Positions 38,905 through 48,932 of a stretch of 64,000 nucleotides of DNA are shown here, piece by piece (position 1 is the stretch's first letter; each line of letters begins with the position of its first letter). Under the pieces are notes generated by a model. It did no database searches. It saw nothing but the letters and a program-made list of their open reading frames with translations, and was not told the DNA's origin. This DNA comes from Promethearchaeota archaeon (GTDB lineage: Archaea; Asgardarchaeota; Lokiarchaeia; Sigyniarchaeales; SOKP01), in NCBI GenBank assembly GCA_016839745.1, contig JAEOTS010000152.1, forward strand, positions 1 through 64,000, in the 5' to 3' direction. A program made the position numbers and the translations under genes.

Positions 38905-39849
38905 ATGTTATTTCTTTTTATGGTAGATAATAAGATTTCAGATTTTATCGATGATTTTCTGATTTCAAAGGAAGTAGAAGAGGGATGTGCGCCCTCAACT
39001 ATCAAAGCGTATCGATACGATCTTGAAAAGTTTATTAACCTTGTAGGAGATTTAGCTCTTGAATCCCCAATGGTGCGTCAGAGAATTAGACTCTTTCTAA
39101 AGCAGCTGAAAGATTTAGAGTATACTAAAAAGGGTATAAGTAGAAAAATAGCCTCGTTGAGATCTTATTTTAAGTTTTTAACTCTCAATGAATTTATAAC
39201 TAAAAATCCTATGACCACTATAAAATCTCCCAAAATAAAGTTAGAAGAGAGTCTCCCTAAATTTCTTGATGTTTCTGACATTGAAGTAATATTTAATAAG
39301 TTAAAAGATAGAAAATTGTTTAACTCTAGGAAGAGTCAGAGATATTATTTGATTGTAAGGCTACTTTATTCTACTATGGCTCGTGTAAGCGAACTATGCG
39401 ATATAAAAATAAGAGACATTGATTTCAACAAAGGCTACATAAGACTAAAGGGTAAGGGAAGTAAAGAAAGAATTGTGCCCGTTGACTATAATACTTTAAA
39501 TCTGTTTAACGAATATCTAAGCAATCGAATCTCTTATAGTACTGAGGATTATCTTTTAGTAAACACGAGAAATCAAAAATTAAATCCTCGAGTCATTCAG
39601 GCAGATATAAAAACGATAAAAGAGAAGTGTGGTTTCCCAGATTCTAAGATTATAACTCCTCATGTATTTAGGCATACTGGTGCTACACATCTTAGGAGAT
39701 CGGGAATGGATATCAGTGAATTACAGGATATTTTAGGGCACAGTTCTCCAAATACAACTCGTATCTATGCTAAGAATGATATAACCAAGTTAAGACAGTC
39801 TTATTCTGCGATGCATCCATTAAATAATGATAACTTAAAATTACGATAA
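38905..39849 (+). CDS. xerA: Tyrosine recombinase, XerA/XerC/D-like
   Basis: Catalytic set: MARVSELCDI (R), HVFRHTGATHL (HxxR), LGHSSPNTTRIYAK (H, Y). Confidence 0.93.
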   Translation: MLFLFMVDNKISDFIDDFLISKEVEEGCAPSTIKAYRYDLEKFINLVGDLALESPMVRQRIRLFLKQLKDLEYTKKGISRKIASLRSYFKFLTLNEFITKNPMTTIKSPKIKLEESLPKFLDVSDIEVIFNKLKDRKLFNSRKSQRYYLIVRLLYSTMARVSELCDIKIRDIDFNKGYIRLKGKGSKERIVPVDYNTLNLFNEYLSNRISYSTEDYLLVNTRNQKLNPRVIQADIKTIKEKCGFPDSKIITPHVFRHTGATHLRRSGMDISELQDILGHSSPNTTRIYAKNDITKLRQSYSAMHPLNNDNLKLR

Positions 39850-39997
39850 GTTATCAATTATAAAATTTTTATAACATCGTAAGTCAATAATCTATTAATG
39901 TTCTAGTAAAAAGTTAAAAGTATAAGAAAGTTTAAACTTAATTTGTTCTATAATTACTTATATATCACTAAAAATTTCATTTAGGAACCAGTTAATC

Positions 39998-41191
39998 ATG
40001 GACGAGAATGGTTTTAGAAAACTTTTCATGAAGAAGTCAGTTTTCAAGCAAGCTAGCACGCTTGATATGAGTTATGTGCCCGAAAAATTATATTGTCGTG
40101 ATGACGCAATAAATACCTTATTTTTTAACTTTAGAAGGATTCTTGATGAAGAAGAGCAACCTTCTATCAACTGCTTAATTTTGGGAAAAGGTGGAGTTGG
40201 GAAAACCTGTACCGCGAGATTCTTCGGTAAAAACTTCAAAAGTATTGCGTTAGAAAAAGACATCAATATATTTACTGAATATTATAATTGTATAAACTTC
40301 CGTTCAAAAAGTAAGATAATACGTGAACTATTAGCTAAACACACCCATGGAAGTGGACGCGGTTTCGCAGACGAAGAAGCCCTTAAATTAATTCTGAAAC
40401 AGTTAATAAGAGAAAAAAGTTATATGCTGTTGGTAATTGACGAAATTCATTTATTGAGACCAGATGAAATCTTAGCTTTTTTAGATATAGCAGAAACTTA
40501 TGGGCATCAAAACGCCAAACTCTCAATAATATTAATCTCCAGAAATAAAGATTGGATGAGAATTGAAACTGAAAGAATTTTAAGTAGAATAAACGAGAAA
40601 CTTACACTTAAGCCTTATAATTATGAAGAAGCAAAACAGATATTAGAGTATAGAAGCGAGCTTGCATTAAAAGAGTACGTTGTTGATGATGATATTTTAG
40701 ATATGGTAAGTCGCATCGTTGCTGATCATCAAGATATGCGTCATGGAATTGAGATTTTAAGAAAAAGTGGATTATATGCTGATAGAGAGGGTTTAGATCG
40801 GATAAATGCAGACATTATTAGGGAAGCTTCAAATGATGTGTATCCTACATTTAGGGGAGAAATCGTAGATCAGCTTAGCGATCAAGAGCTACTAGCGTTA
40901 TTTGGAATTGCTAGATCTTTAATAAACAAAGATGAACCATATGCACTTGTTGACGAAGCCTTTAACGAATATCAAATAATTAGCGAGACCTATTCAATAG
41001 AGCCACATGTTAAAATGAGCTTTCGAAAGTATATACGGACGCTTAACCAACTAAAGATAATTGCTTCAAAAACAGTAAGAATCGAAGAAGCAGAGCGAGG
41101 AAGGCACTTAGAAATTACATTATTAGATATCCCCGCGGTTAAATTAGAAGAATTTTTAATTGAGATTTTCGACAGAAAATTCGGTTCGTAA
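39998..41191 (+). CDS. Orc1/Cdc6 family replication initiator-like AAA+ protein
   Basis: PEKLYCRDDAINTLFFNFRRIL...LILGKGGVGKTCTARFF; LLVIDEIHLLRPDEI; ISRNKDWMRIETERILSRINEKLTLKPYNYEEAKQIL; winged-helix C-terminus. Confidence 0.85.
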   Translation: MDENGFRKLFMKKSVFKQASTLDMSYVPEKLYCRDDAINTLFFNFRRILDEEEQPSINCLILGKGGVGKTCTARFFGKNFKSIALEKDINIFTEYYNCINFRSKSKIIRELLAKHTHGSGRGFADEEALKLILKQLIREKSYMLLVIDEIHLLRPDEILAFLDIAETYGHQNAKLSIILISRNKDWMRIETERILSRINEKLTLKPYNYEEAKQILEYRSELALKEYVVDDDILDMVSRIVADHQDMRHGIEILRKSGLYADREGLDRINADIIREASNDVYPTFRGEIVDQLSDQELLALFGIARSLINKDEPYALVDEAFNEYQIISETYSIEPHVKMSFRKYIRTLNQLKIIASKTVRIEEAERGRHLEITLLDIPAVKLEEFLIEIFDRKFGS

Positions 41192-41280
41192 GTTACTTCA
41201 TAATCTTCTTATTAATTTCATATCAAACTGATATTTTTCTTACACTTTTCATTAAACAGCAGAAAATATTAAAAACTCCC

Positions 41281-41397
41281 TTAATTCAATAGTCTAAGGG
41301 ATATTTTATCCGATACAAAAAAAAGGAGGATAAAAACACCTGCTCCAACGATACTGAAGAATATCATAATTAGATTGAAGATTTCAATTTCTCTCAT
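41281..41397 (-). CDS. Single-TM microprotein (38 aa)
   Basis: Reads MREIEIFNLIMIFFSIVGAGVFILLFFVSDKISLRLLN; AGGGA-like sequence upstream. Confidence 0.4.
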   Translation of the reverse strand: MREIEIFNLIMIFFSIVGAGVFILLFFVSDKISLRLLN

Positions 41398-41505
41398 AAC
41401 TATTATCCCTGATTTACTAGTAATGGTAATAAGAAAAAGTCTTTCCCTTTTGAAGAATTTAAACTACATTACATAAATGATTTGCTGGTTAATTTATATT
41501 TTTAA

Positions 41506-41736
41506 TCAATAGTTCTTTTTTTCATCCTTACTCTTACTATACCAGTCAAGCCATTCTTTTCTTCGGTTTTTTGCTTTCTGTACCTCATCTGCATCTGATC
41601 CTCGTTCATCTCGTATCCGATACCAATAACGATCTAACTCACTACGAGTTAAAGATAATCCACAAGAACTACATACCATAAGACGATTGTCGGGATTGTA
41701 TTTCATGTTTCCAGCGCATTCTGGACATCTAGCCAT
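41506..41736 (-). CDS. Small zinc-ribbon protein (TFIIB-type zinc ribbon)
   Basis: RCPECAGNMKYNPDNRLMVCSSCGLSLTRSELD, CxxC-x15-CxxC. Confidence 0.8.
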   Translation of the reverse strand: MARCPECAGNMKYNPDNRLMVCSSCGLSLTRSELDRYWYRIRDERGSDADEVQKAKNRRKEWLDWYSKSKDEKKNY

Positions 41737-41890
41737 TATTTATCTCAAATATTTTAATTTTTCTTATCTCTGATTAAAATAGAATTAAACACAGTTAAAA
41801 TAATTAATGCATATCATATAATCTCTAAATTTATTTTTAATGATTACTTAACCTAATAATACATTTTACTAAGATTATTGAATGAAATAA

Positions 41891-43135
41891 TTGAGAAATA
41901 TGAAGTCAGATGTTTATTATTTTACGGCAAGAACCAACAATCATGAAGAAAGTTTAAGTAAGGTTAAAGGGCCCTTAGCCTTGGAGAATATTGGTTTTAA
42001 CAGTAAAGTAAATAATGGAGATAAGGTTGTAATAAAAACTCATTTTGGTGCTTTAGAGAATGTAAGATATTTACGACCCTGTTATATTAGGTTTTTATGT
42101 GATCATGTAAAAACATTAGGAGGAGTTCCTTACGTAGCAGAATCGTGTGGTTGGGGTGCTCCAGAAGAGATTACAGGGATTCACACTGAATATAGTGGGC
42201 GAGCTGGTGAAGAAGAATATTTAGAAGTGGCTAAGATGCATGGATTTACTGAAGATACTATGGGGGCGAAACTTCTGATGCTTGACGGTCGCGTTGGTAT
42301 AAATAATATAAAGCATAGTATTAATGGTAAGCGATTTAATGAAGTTTTGGTTGCGGGGAGGTTGAAGGAATTCGATCACATGGTTTTAGCAACCCATTTT
42401 AAAGGACACGCTGGTGCTGGTTTTGGAGGTGCTCTTAAAAATCTAGGAATTGGATGTGTAAGTAAGGGTGGGAAAGTTCAAGCCCATATGGGAAAAAAAT
42501 TCGAGTTCGATTTTAATGCACCTATATCCGATTACGAAACCTGTTTGAAAATCTGCCCGACAAATGCATTAAGAGAAGGTCCAGACGGGAAGTTAATACG
42601 GGACGAAAAAAAATGTAGATATTGTTACATGTGTAAGTCTGTATGTAAAAACAATGTGATAGATACCGGTTCATCAACGCAGGAAGAATTTATTATTCAA
42701 ATGGTAGATAATGCCGCTGGTGTGGTTGATTATTACGGTAAAAATAAAATATATTATTTAAATTATGTTATAGATGTAACATGGCAATGTGACTGCACAG
42801 GTGGTTCTGATGTGCCATTTGTAAGTGATATTGGGATTTTATCTTCGCTTGATCCAGTAGCTGTCGATCAGAGTGCCGTTGATTTGATCCATTTATCTTT
42901 CATGAATCCGCATTCAATTTTGGGTGATATTGGAAACATTTCCAAAGAAAAACCAAATGAATGGTTTTCTTATACACCTAGATTTGATCCAGAAACACAC
43001 GAATTGGATTTAAATTCCAATGGGAAGGAATCCAAACATTGGGAGGTACAGCTAAGAGCAGCTGAAGATATTGGATTAGGGTCCCGAGATTATAATTTAA
43101 TAGAAGTAAATATAGAAAGTAAGAAGAAGAACTAA
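41891..43135 (+). CDS. DUF362 domain protein with 4Fe-4S ferredoxin insert; TTG start
   Basis: GDKVVIKTHFGALENVRYLRP; CLKICPTNALREG...CRYCYMCKSVCKNNVI; DVTWQCDCTGGSDVPFVSDIGIL. Confidence 0.9.
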   Translation: MRNMKSDVYYFTARTNNHEESLSKVKGPLALENIGFNSKVNNGDKVVIKTHFGALENVRYLRPCYIRFLCDHVKTLGGVPYVAESCGWGAPEEITGIHTEYSGRAGEEEYLEVAKMHGFTEDTMGAKLLMLDGRVGINNIKHSINGKRFNEVLVAGRLKEFDHMVLATHFKGHAGAGFGGALKNLGIGCVSKGGKVQAHMGKKFEFDFNAPISDYETCLKICPTNALREGPDGKLIRDEKKCRYCYMCKSVCKNNVIDTGSSTQEEFIIQMVDNAAGVVDYYGKNKIYYLNYVIDVTWQCDCTGGSDVPFVSDIGILSSLDPVAVDQSAVDLIHLSFMNPHSILGDIGNISKEKPNEWFSYTPRFDPETHELDLNSNGKESKHWEVQLRAAEDIGLGSRDYNLIEVNIESKKKN

Positions 43136-43230
43136 TTTTTTTAAAAACATTCTATTTTTATTTAACAAAATTTTTATCGTAAATTAAATTAAAGATATAA
43201 CTAAAGCTTCTCTTTAAGATTAAAGGTGAA

Positions 43231-44961
43231 ATGATGAAACCAGTTTTGACTCTTGAAGAAGTAAGAAATGCAATTATAGGTCAGAATTTTATGTTCCAGA
43301 CTCCTTATGGAAAGCGTTTACTTACATATGCGGATTATACTGCCTCTGGCAGATCTCTTAAATTTATAGAACAATTTCTAATTAAGATTCAACGAGAATA
43401 TGCAAACACTCATACAGAAGACAATATAACAGGTCGTCATATGACGAAAGTCTTATATCAAGCAGAGTCGGTAATAAAAAAAGCTTTTAATGCGGAAGAA
43501 AATTGTCGAATTATAGCCACGGGTACAGGAGCAACGGGAGCAATAGCCAAATTTCAGGAAATTATTGGTATACATCTACCTCCAGCGACAAAAGAACTTG
43601 TACGAATAATATTAGATAAATCGTCTAATGAAAATATTTTAGACAAAAATTTGACTATGAACCTTGAATCAGAAATAAATCGATTAAAGCCCGTTGTTTT
43701 TATAGGTCCATATGAACATCATTCCAACGATATAATGTGGCGTGAAGCTATAGCAGAAGTTGTTTCAATTCAACTTACCCCCGATGGGTATATAGACTTA
43801 GAGGATTTAGAGCGTCAAGTTTCAGACCCTATATATAAAAATAGGCTAAAAATTGGATCTTTTTCGGCAGCATCGAATGTTACCGGGCTAAAATCTCCTG
43901 TTTATGAAATTTCTCGTATATTACATAAATATGGGTGTATTGTATGTTTTGATTTTGCAGCTAGTGCTCCTTATGTAAAAATAGATATGAATCGTGATCC
44001 GGAAACATTTTTTGATGCGATCTTTATATCTCCTCATAAATTCGTAGGAGGTCCAGGGTCATCAGGAATCTTAGTGTTTAACGAACGAGTATATAATACA
44101 GCTCTATCTCCAACCTCTGCTGGAGGTGGGACTGTTGATTTTGTCAGTTCTACAACAGTGGATTATTCAGAAGATATTGAAATAAGAGAAAAAGCGGGTA
44201 CACCAGGGGTTTTGCAGACTATTAAAGCTGCATTAGCTATTGATTTAAAGGACGCGATAGGAATTGAAAATATTAAATCGAAAGAATTAGAATATACAAC
44301 AAAATCATTAGAACGATTATCTAAACATCCAAAAATCGAGGTTCTAGGACCAATTGAACCTGAGAATCGCATTTCTATTGTGTCCTTTATGATTAAACAT
44401 GGAGATAAATATTTACACCCGAAATTTATTACCAAATTGCTCAATGATTTGTTTGGAATTCAAAGTCGTGCGGGTTGCATGTGTGCAGGACCATATGGAC
44501 ATTTATTACTTAAAATTGACGAAGAACGATCTCAAAAGTTTCGATGTGTTACTCAACAAGGGAAACTCGGATTTAAACCGGGATGGTGTCGTGTTAATTT
44601 TCATTATTTGTTTACCGAAGTTGAGTTCGAGTTTATATGTGAGGCTATAGAATTTACAGCTGATTATGGATATTTATTTCTTAAAGATTACTCTTTTAAC
44701 GTTCATTCTGGAGAGTGGACGCATCTCAATTTTGAGGAAGCTTTCCAATCCAGCAGACCAGATATTAAATCAATCCTCTCGACAAATTTAAGGAATTGTT
44801 TTGATGATGAAATTATTAATCGAAATATTGAATTTACTAATTATTTGAACAAAGCTAGAAAATTAGTCCAGACTATTAAAGCGGAAAAAGAATATCAACC
44901 ATTTGATGATCCTGAAGACGAAGAACTAAGGTGGTTTAATTTTATACACTTAAACAAATAA
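43231..44961 (+). CDS. Class V aminotransferase-fold PLP enzyme (SufS-like)
   Basis: IGPYEHHSNDIMWRE; FDFAASAPYVKIDMN; FISPHKFVGGPGSSGILVF (PLP Lys); GIQSRAGCMCAGPYGHLLL (Cys loop). Confidence 0.9.
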   Translation: MMKPVLTLEEVRNAIIGQNFMFQTPYGKRLLTYADYTASGRSLKFIEQFLIKIQREYANTHTEDNITGRHMTKVLYQAESVIKKAFNAEENCRIIATGTGATGAIAKFQEIIGIHLPPATKELVRIILDKSSNENILDKNLTMNLESEINRLKPVVFIGPYEHHSNDIMWREAIAEVVSIQLTPDGYIDLEDLERQVSDPIYKNRLKIGSFSAASNVTGLKSPVYEISRILHKYGCIVCFDFAASAPYVKIDMNRDPETFFDAIFISPHKFVGGPGSSGILVFNERVYNTALSPTSAGGGTVDFVSSTTVDYSEDIEIREKAGTPGVLQTIKAALAIDLKDAIGIENIKSKELEYTTKSLERLSKHPKIEVLGPIEPENRISIVSFMIKHGDKYLHPKFITKLLNDLFGIQSRAGCMCAGPYGHLLLKIDEERSQKFRCVTQQGKLGFKPGWCRVNFHYLFTEVEFEFICEAIEFTADYGYLFLKDYSFNVHSGEWTHLNFEEAFQSSRPDIKSILSTNLRNCFDDEIINRNIEFTNYLNKARKLVQTIKAEKEYQPFDDPEDEELRWFNFIHLNK

Positions 44962-44993
44962 AATTGAAGAAAAAGGAAATCAAAAAAAGAATT

Positions 44994-46334
44994 TTAAGAA
45001 GACACATTTAAGTTCTTAAACGCCATATATGGAAAGAGAGTGTTTTCGGTAAATTCACTCTCTTTTGAGATATATAAGCAATTTTTCATCATTTCAAGAA
45101 CATTACCACTAACATTACCGAGTTTAATTGGATTTTGGAACTCACCGTTTTTAATGTAAGATCCATTTCTAATTTCCGCTCCAAAATTACCGGAGACCTC
45201 ATCTGGATTTAACCAAGAGAATTGCTCGATGTAATACCCTTCCTTGATATTAGAAATCATCTCTTCGAAGGAAATATCTCCAGGTGCAATTTTAAAATTA
45301 CTTAACCCATTAACAACCGTGCCGTTTTCTGCCCGTCTTGCGTTTCCAGTTGATTGTTTCTCTTCCAGTATTGCATACATTTGATCGTATAATCTATTCT
45401 GAAAAACACCATTCTTTATAACTTCTGTCAACTGATGAGGATTTCCTTCTGAATCCCACGAATTTGAGTTCAGGCCTCCTTCTAACAATCCATCATCAAT
45501 AATAGTGATGTTCTCGTTTGCTATTACATCCCCGATGTTGAAACATGAAATTTTTTCAGCATGAGCTTTACCAAGTGCATGAACTCCAATGACAGGATTA
45601 ATAGCTTGTTTTAAAACGTTTGGAGAAAAAACGACAATGGCATCATCAGAAGGTTTAGGTTCTACTGCTCTAAGCGTATCCTTAGCTTTTCTAACCCAAT
45701 TAGACACTCTTTCTTCGAAATTTAGTTGCTCTTTTTCTTTATAATACCCTTCATTCCAGAATTCCGATAATTTACCATTTTCTTGAGCCTTTAAGGAAGA
45801 TTCCATAAAAAAGTAGGTCTTTCTCGCGTTTAACTTTAAATCATTGCTATTTCTCAGAAAACTTTGATTGCTGTGTATCCTAAATCGCAAGAATGTAGGT
45901 ATTACATCCTTTTGTTGATTCACTTCAGAGATTAATACTTCTGCTAAGTCCTTCTGAATCGTTAGAGGATCGCTTAATATGGTTTTATCAGCTGTATTGA
46001 TAGGGGAAATATTTACTTTTGAAGGGAAATTGTACTTAGAACTCGAATTAATTTTTGATAGCGTGACACATGTATCGATGTTTTTCTCGATTTGGTTAGA
46101 TTCAAGTGAATTCCCTTTAACTACGCCTATACCCGTTTTGTTTTCCTTTTGAGTAAGAATTCTTATAAAATATTCAAAATCACTTATCTCGCGTTCGTTC
46201 TCAGCCTTATCCTTTAAAAAAATAGTTTCAAAGATACTCTTTTCGACGAAGAATATCTCAAATTCTTGGATTTTCTTCGATTTTAAAATAGCTTCGATTT
46301 TATCTAACCTTTCGATTGGCATATCTTCATTCAC
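44994..46334 (-). CDS. TldE/PmbA-like metallopeptidase-family subunit
   Basis: TldD/PmbA fold; GNARRAENGTVVNGLSNFKIAPGDISFEEMISNIKEGYYIEQF; lacks HExxxH; overlaps TldD by 4 nt. Confidence 0.88.
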   Translation of the reverse strand: MNEDMPIERLDKIEAILKSKKIQEFEIFFVEKSIFETIFLKDKAENEREISDFEYFIRILTQKENKTGIGVVKGNSLESNQIEKNIDTCVTLSKINSSSKYNFPSKVNISPINTADKTILSDPLTIQKDLAEVLISEVNQQKDVIPTFLRFRIHSNQSFLRNSNDLKLNARKTYFFMESSLKAQENGKLSEFWNEGYYKEKEQLNFEERVSNWVRKAKDTLRAVEPKPSDDAIVVFSPNVLKQAINPVIGVHALGKAHAEKISCFNIGDVIANENITIIDDGLLEGGLNSNSWDSEGNPHQLTEVIKNGVFQNRLYDQMYAILEEKQSTGNARRAENGTVVNGLSNFKIAPGDISFEEMISNIKEGYYIEQFSWLNPDEVSGNFGAEIRNGSYIKNGEFQNPIKLGNVSGNVLEMMKNCLYISKESEFTENTLFPYMAFKNLNVSS

Positions 46335-47722
46335 CCCGGACTCACCAATACATTTTTAGCTCTAATATAACTACCTCCAGATGTAACGGGAACCATATCT
46401 TCACTACCTTTTCCACAAGTTCCTCCATCTAGTTTCAAGGCATCCTTGCTTATAGCATCGATATTTTTAAGCATCTCAAGAACACTCCCACTTAAAGCAG
46501 TTGCTTTAAGAATCTTAGTTCTTTCTCCGTTTTCAATAAGGTAACTCTTTTTTGATGTGCATTGCATGCCTCCGCCAAGTGGATCCTCCATACCAAAATT
46601 TCCACGAACTAGCATTACCCCTTCTTTAATTTCTGAAATCATTTCTTCTAGTTCATAATCTCCAGAACCAAAATATGTATTAGACATCCTAACATTGACA
46701 GGATGAGCAAAACTTTCTCGTCTGCCGTTTCCTTGCGGAATAGCATTAAATTCTGATGCTGTTCTTCTATCATATATGAAATTTAATAATATTCCATTTT
46801 CAACTAAGATGTTGTGTCCAGCCTTTATTCCTTCGTCGTCGAAAAAATAGGAACCAAATTTCTTTTCTAAAGAAGGAGTGTCATAAATTGAGCATATCTC
46901 AGACGCAACTTGTTTATTAAGGTGTTGTTTCAAATAACTGCGATCTCTAAGTATTTGATCTGCTTCCAAACCATGCCCAAAACTCTCGTGAGCAATCAAT
47001 CCTGCCATTTTAGGGTCTAAAATAATAGTATTTCTTCCTGATGGAGGTAATTCAGCTTTTATCATCTCAAGTGAATTTTTAACTACTTGATCTAAAACTC
47101 CGGATTCGATTGAATCAAAAATTTCAAATCCTATTTCTCCTGATTTAATAAAGTAATCGTAATCTACTACGGATCCTTCTTTAGCGATAGGTACAACGAA
47201 AACACGAGTCCTTGGAATTACTTGCCTTAATTTGCATCCTTCGTTATTGACAAATATTCGTTCAATTAGAAGCTCTAAATACTTCACTTGGACATTAATA
47301 ATTCTTTCGTCCGCATTTTTGACATATGTGTAGATGTCCCTTACTCTTTCAATCTTTTCATCAATAGAGACATTAACGGGATCAATCTTAGGTTTGATTT
47401 CTTTATTTAACCTCCAACTGTCGAATTCAGCAATAAGGTTTCCTTTTTTAGATGCTTTCGGTATTTTCGTTTTCACAACATTTATATCTCCATTCACTTC
47501 AATTGCTACTTCTTTCCACGAACCTAAAAAACTGCGGGCGACGATGCCTGATTTTTTAGTATTTACCGAAAAATTCTCAGCGGAAGGCGTTTTTATTATG
47601 GTTGTTGACGAAACTGAATCGTATAAGATATCAAAGTATTGATCGCTACGATTATAATGATTCGTAATTTCTTCAAATTCAGAAAAAATTTCTTCATATG
47701 ATTTATTAAACATCAATATCAC
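46331..47722 (-). CDS. tldD: TldD-family metalloprotease
   Basis: GLIAHESFGHGLEADQI (HExxxH); RRESFAHPVNVRMSNTYFGSGDYELEEMISEIKEG. Confidence 0.93.
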   Translation of the reverse strand: MILMFNKSYEEIFSEFEEITNHYNRSDQYFDILYDSVSSTTIIKTPSAENFSVNTKKSGIVARSFLGSWKEVAIEVNGDINVVKTKIPKASKKGNLIAEFDSWRLNKEIKPKIDPVNVSIDEKIERVRDIYTYVKNADERIINVQVKYLELLIERIFVNNEGCKLRQVIPRTRVFVVPIAKEGSVVDYDYFIKSGEIGFEIFDSIESGVLDQVVKNSLEMIKAELPPSGRNTIILDPKMAGLIAHESFGHGLEADQILRDRSYLKQHLNKQVASEICSIYDTPSLEKKFGSYFFDDEGIKAGHNILVENGILLNFIYDRRTASEFNAIPQGNGRRESFAHPVNVRMSNTYFGSGDYELEEMISEIKEGVMLVRGNFGMEDPLGGGMQCTSKKSYLIENGERTKILKATALSGSVLEMLKNIDAISKDALKLDGGTCGKGSEDMVPVTSGGSYIRAKNVLVSPG

Positions 47723-47865
47723 AAAATTTCAAAGTTTGACCTAGAATCAAGTTGATTAAATATAATTAACGTTATGGTAAAAATAATATATCTAACAATA
47801 TATAGGTTGACTTATCATCTTCCATTACTATTTATGACCTTAAATCAATGAAAGAATTAAAAAAT

Positions 47866-48744
47866 TTATTCACCTTTATTTTTTTCTTCTAAATAAGAAA
47901 TTCTAGTTTCTAAAATACTCATTGTCTCAATAAGATTATTAATCGTATTCTGAATTTCTTTAACTCCATGCTGAAGTTCACCCAGTTTATCTAAAATAAA
48001 TGACATTACTTCTGGTCTTTTTACGGGTTCGATCAGCCAATTAATAGTATTCTGTAAAAATTTTTGATTATCTAAAGAATTAATCCCAATATTGTCATCA
48101 CTACAAAAAATGTCAATATCTCCCAGAGCAACAACTTTTCCTTGTCCAAAATTAGAATAAGCAGCTATTGTATACTGTTGTTCTTTATCTTTTGTCCATT
48201 CTTCAGATGTATTGTTGTAAATCTCTGACCAGATGTTATTTTCATTCGTTTGTAATAGTGGTTTTGCCCCCTTTTTTAAGAAGAGAGAACAGGCACCCCC
48301 GATTATTACTTCTCTTAATCCACTAACAATATCATTGGCTGGAAATTCTTGAATATGGAGAATACTAGAACAATTTTGGTTATGTGAATTTTGCTCTTTA
48401 ATTAGATTCTTCTCAAAAATGAAACCAAAATTAGTGGCTAAATCGTTCAGATTTGTTTTTTGAAGGAAATCTGCTCCATATTCACTAACCAAAATCAAGT
48501 TTCCTCCTACTCTAACATAATTAACAACATCCTTTATCTCGATGTTTGAGAAATAATCGTCGATTGGGTTACCCAATACTAAAACATCAACATCCTCAAG
48601 ATTTTTTTTTGTTAAATCTTTATTTTCGTTTTTTTTAATCTTAAGATTGAGATTTTGAAGGAGTTTTAAAAAATCAGAAAATTCGTCATCAAGTGTAAGC
48701 ATTTCGTTATGGTTTAAGTCAAATAAAATCGTTTTTCGCTGCAT
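47866..48744 (-). CDS. GIFT-domain protein (IFT52 N-terminus-like) with C-terminal coiled coil
   Basis: FDLNHNEMLTLDDEFSDFLKLLQNLNLKIKKN...VLVLGNPIDDYFSNIEIKDVVNYVRVGGNLILVSEYGAD...NLNDLATNFGFIFEKN...GQGKVVALGDIDIFCSDDNIG...NQKFLQNTINWL. Confidence 0.65.
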   Translation of the reverse strand: MQRKTILFDLNHNEMLTLDDEFSDFLKLLQNLNLKIKKNENKDLTKKNLEDVDVLVLGNPIDDYFSNIEIKDVVNYVRVGGNLILVSEYGADFLQKTNLNDLATNFGFIFEKNLIKEQNSHNQNCSSILHIQEFPANDIVSGLREVIIGGACSLFLKKGAKPLLQTNENNIWSEIYNNTSEEWTKDKEQQYTIAAYSNFGQGKVVALGDIDIFCSDDNIGINSLDNQKFLQNTINWLIEPVKRPEVMSFILDKLGELQHGVKEIQNTINNLIETMSILETRISYLEEKNKGE

Positions 48745-48932
48745 TTTTACTATTAATGTGACAAAAATACGACTATAAAAATGATTCTATAACTTAAACT
48801 TTAACAGATAAATTTTATAAAGATTAATGAATAATCCTTTTTGGATTATGTTTTAGATAAAAAAATAATGTAATAATCCCTTATCACTAAAAAAAAACAA
48901 GTAAGATTAACGCAGTTAACGGTCTGTTAATT

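Noticed and set aside
39850-39997. Origin recognition boxes upstream of the Orc1/Cdc6-like gene
   Set aside because: No convincing repeated ORB-like motif by eye; left as a test rather than a feature.
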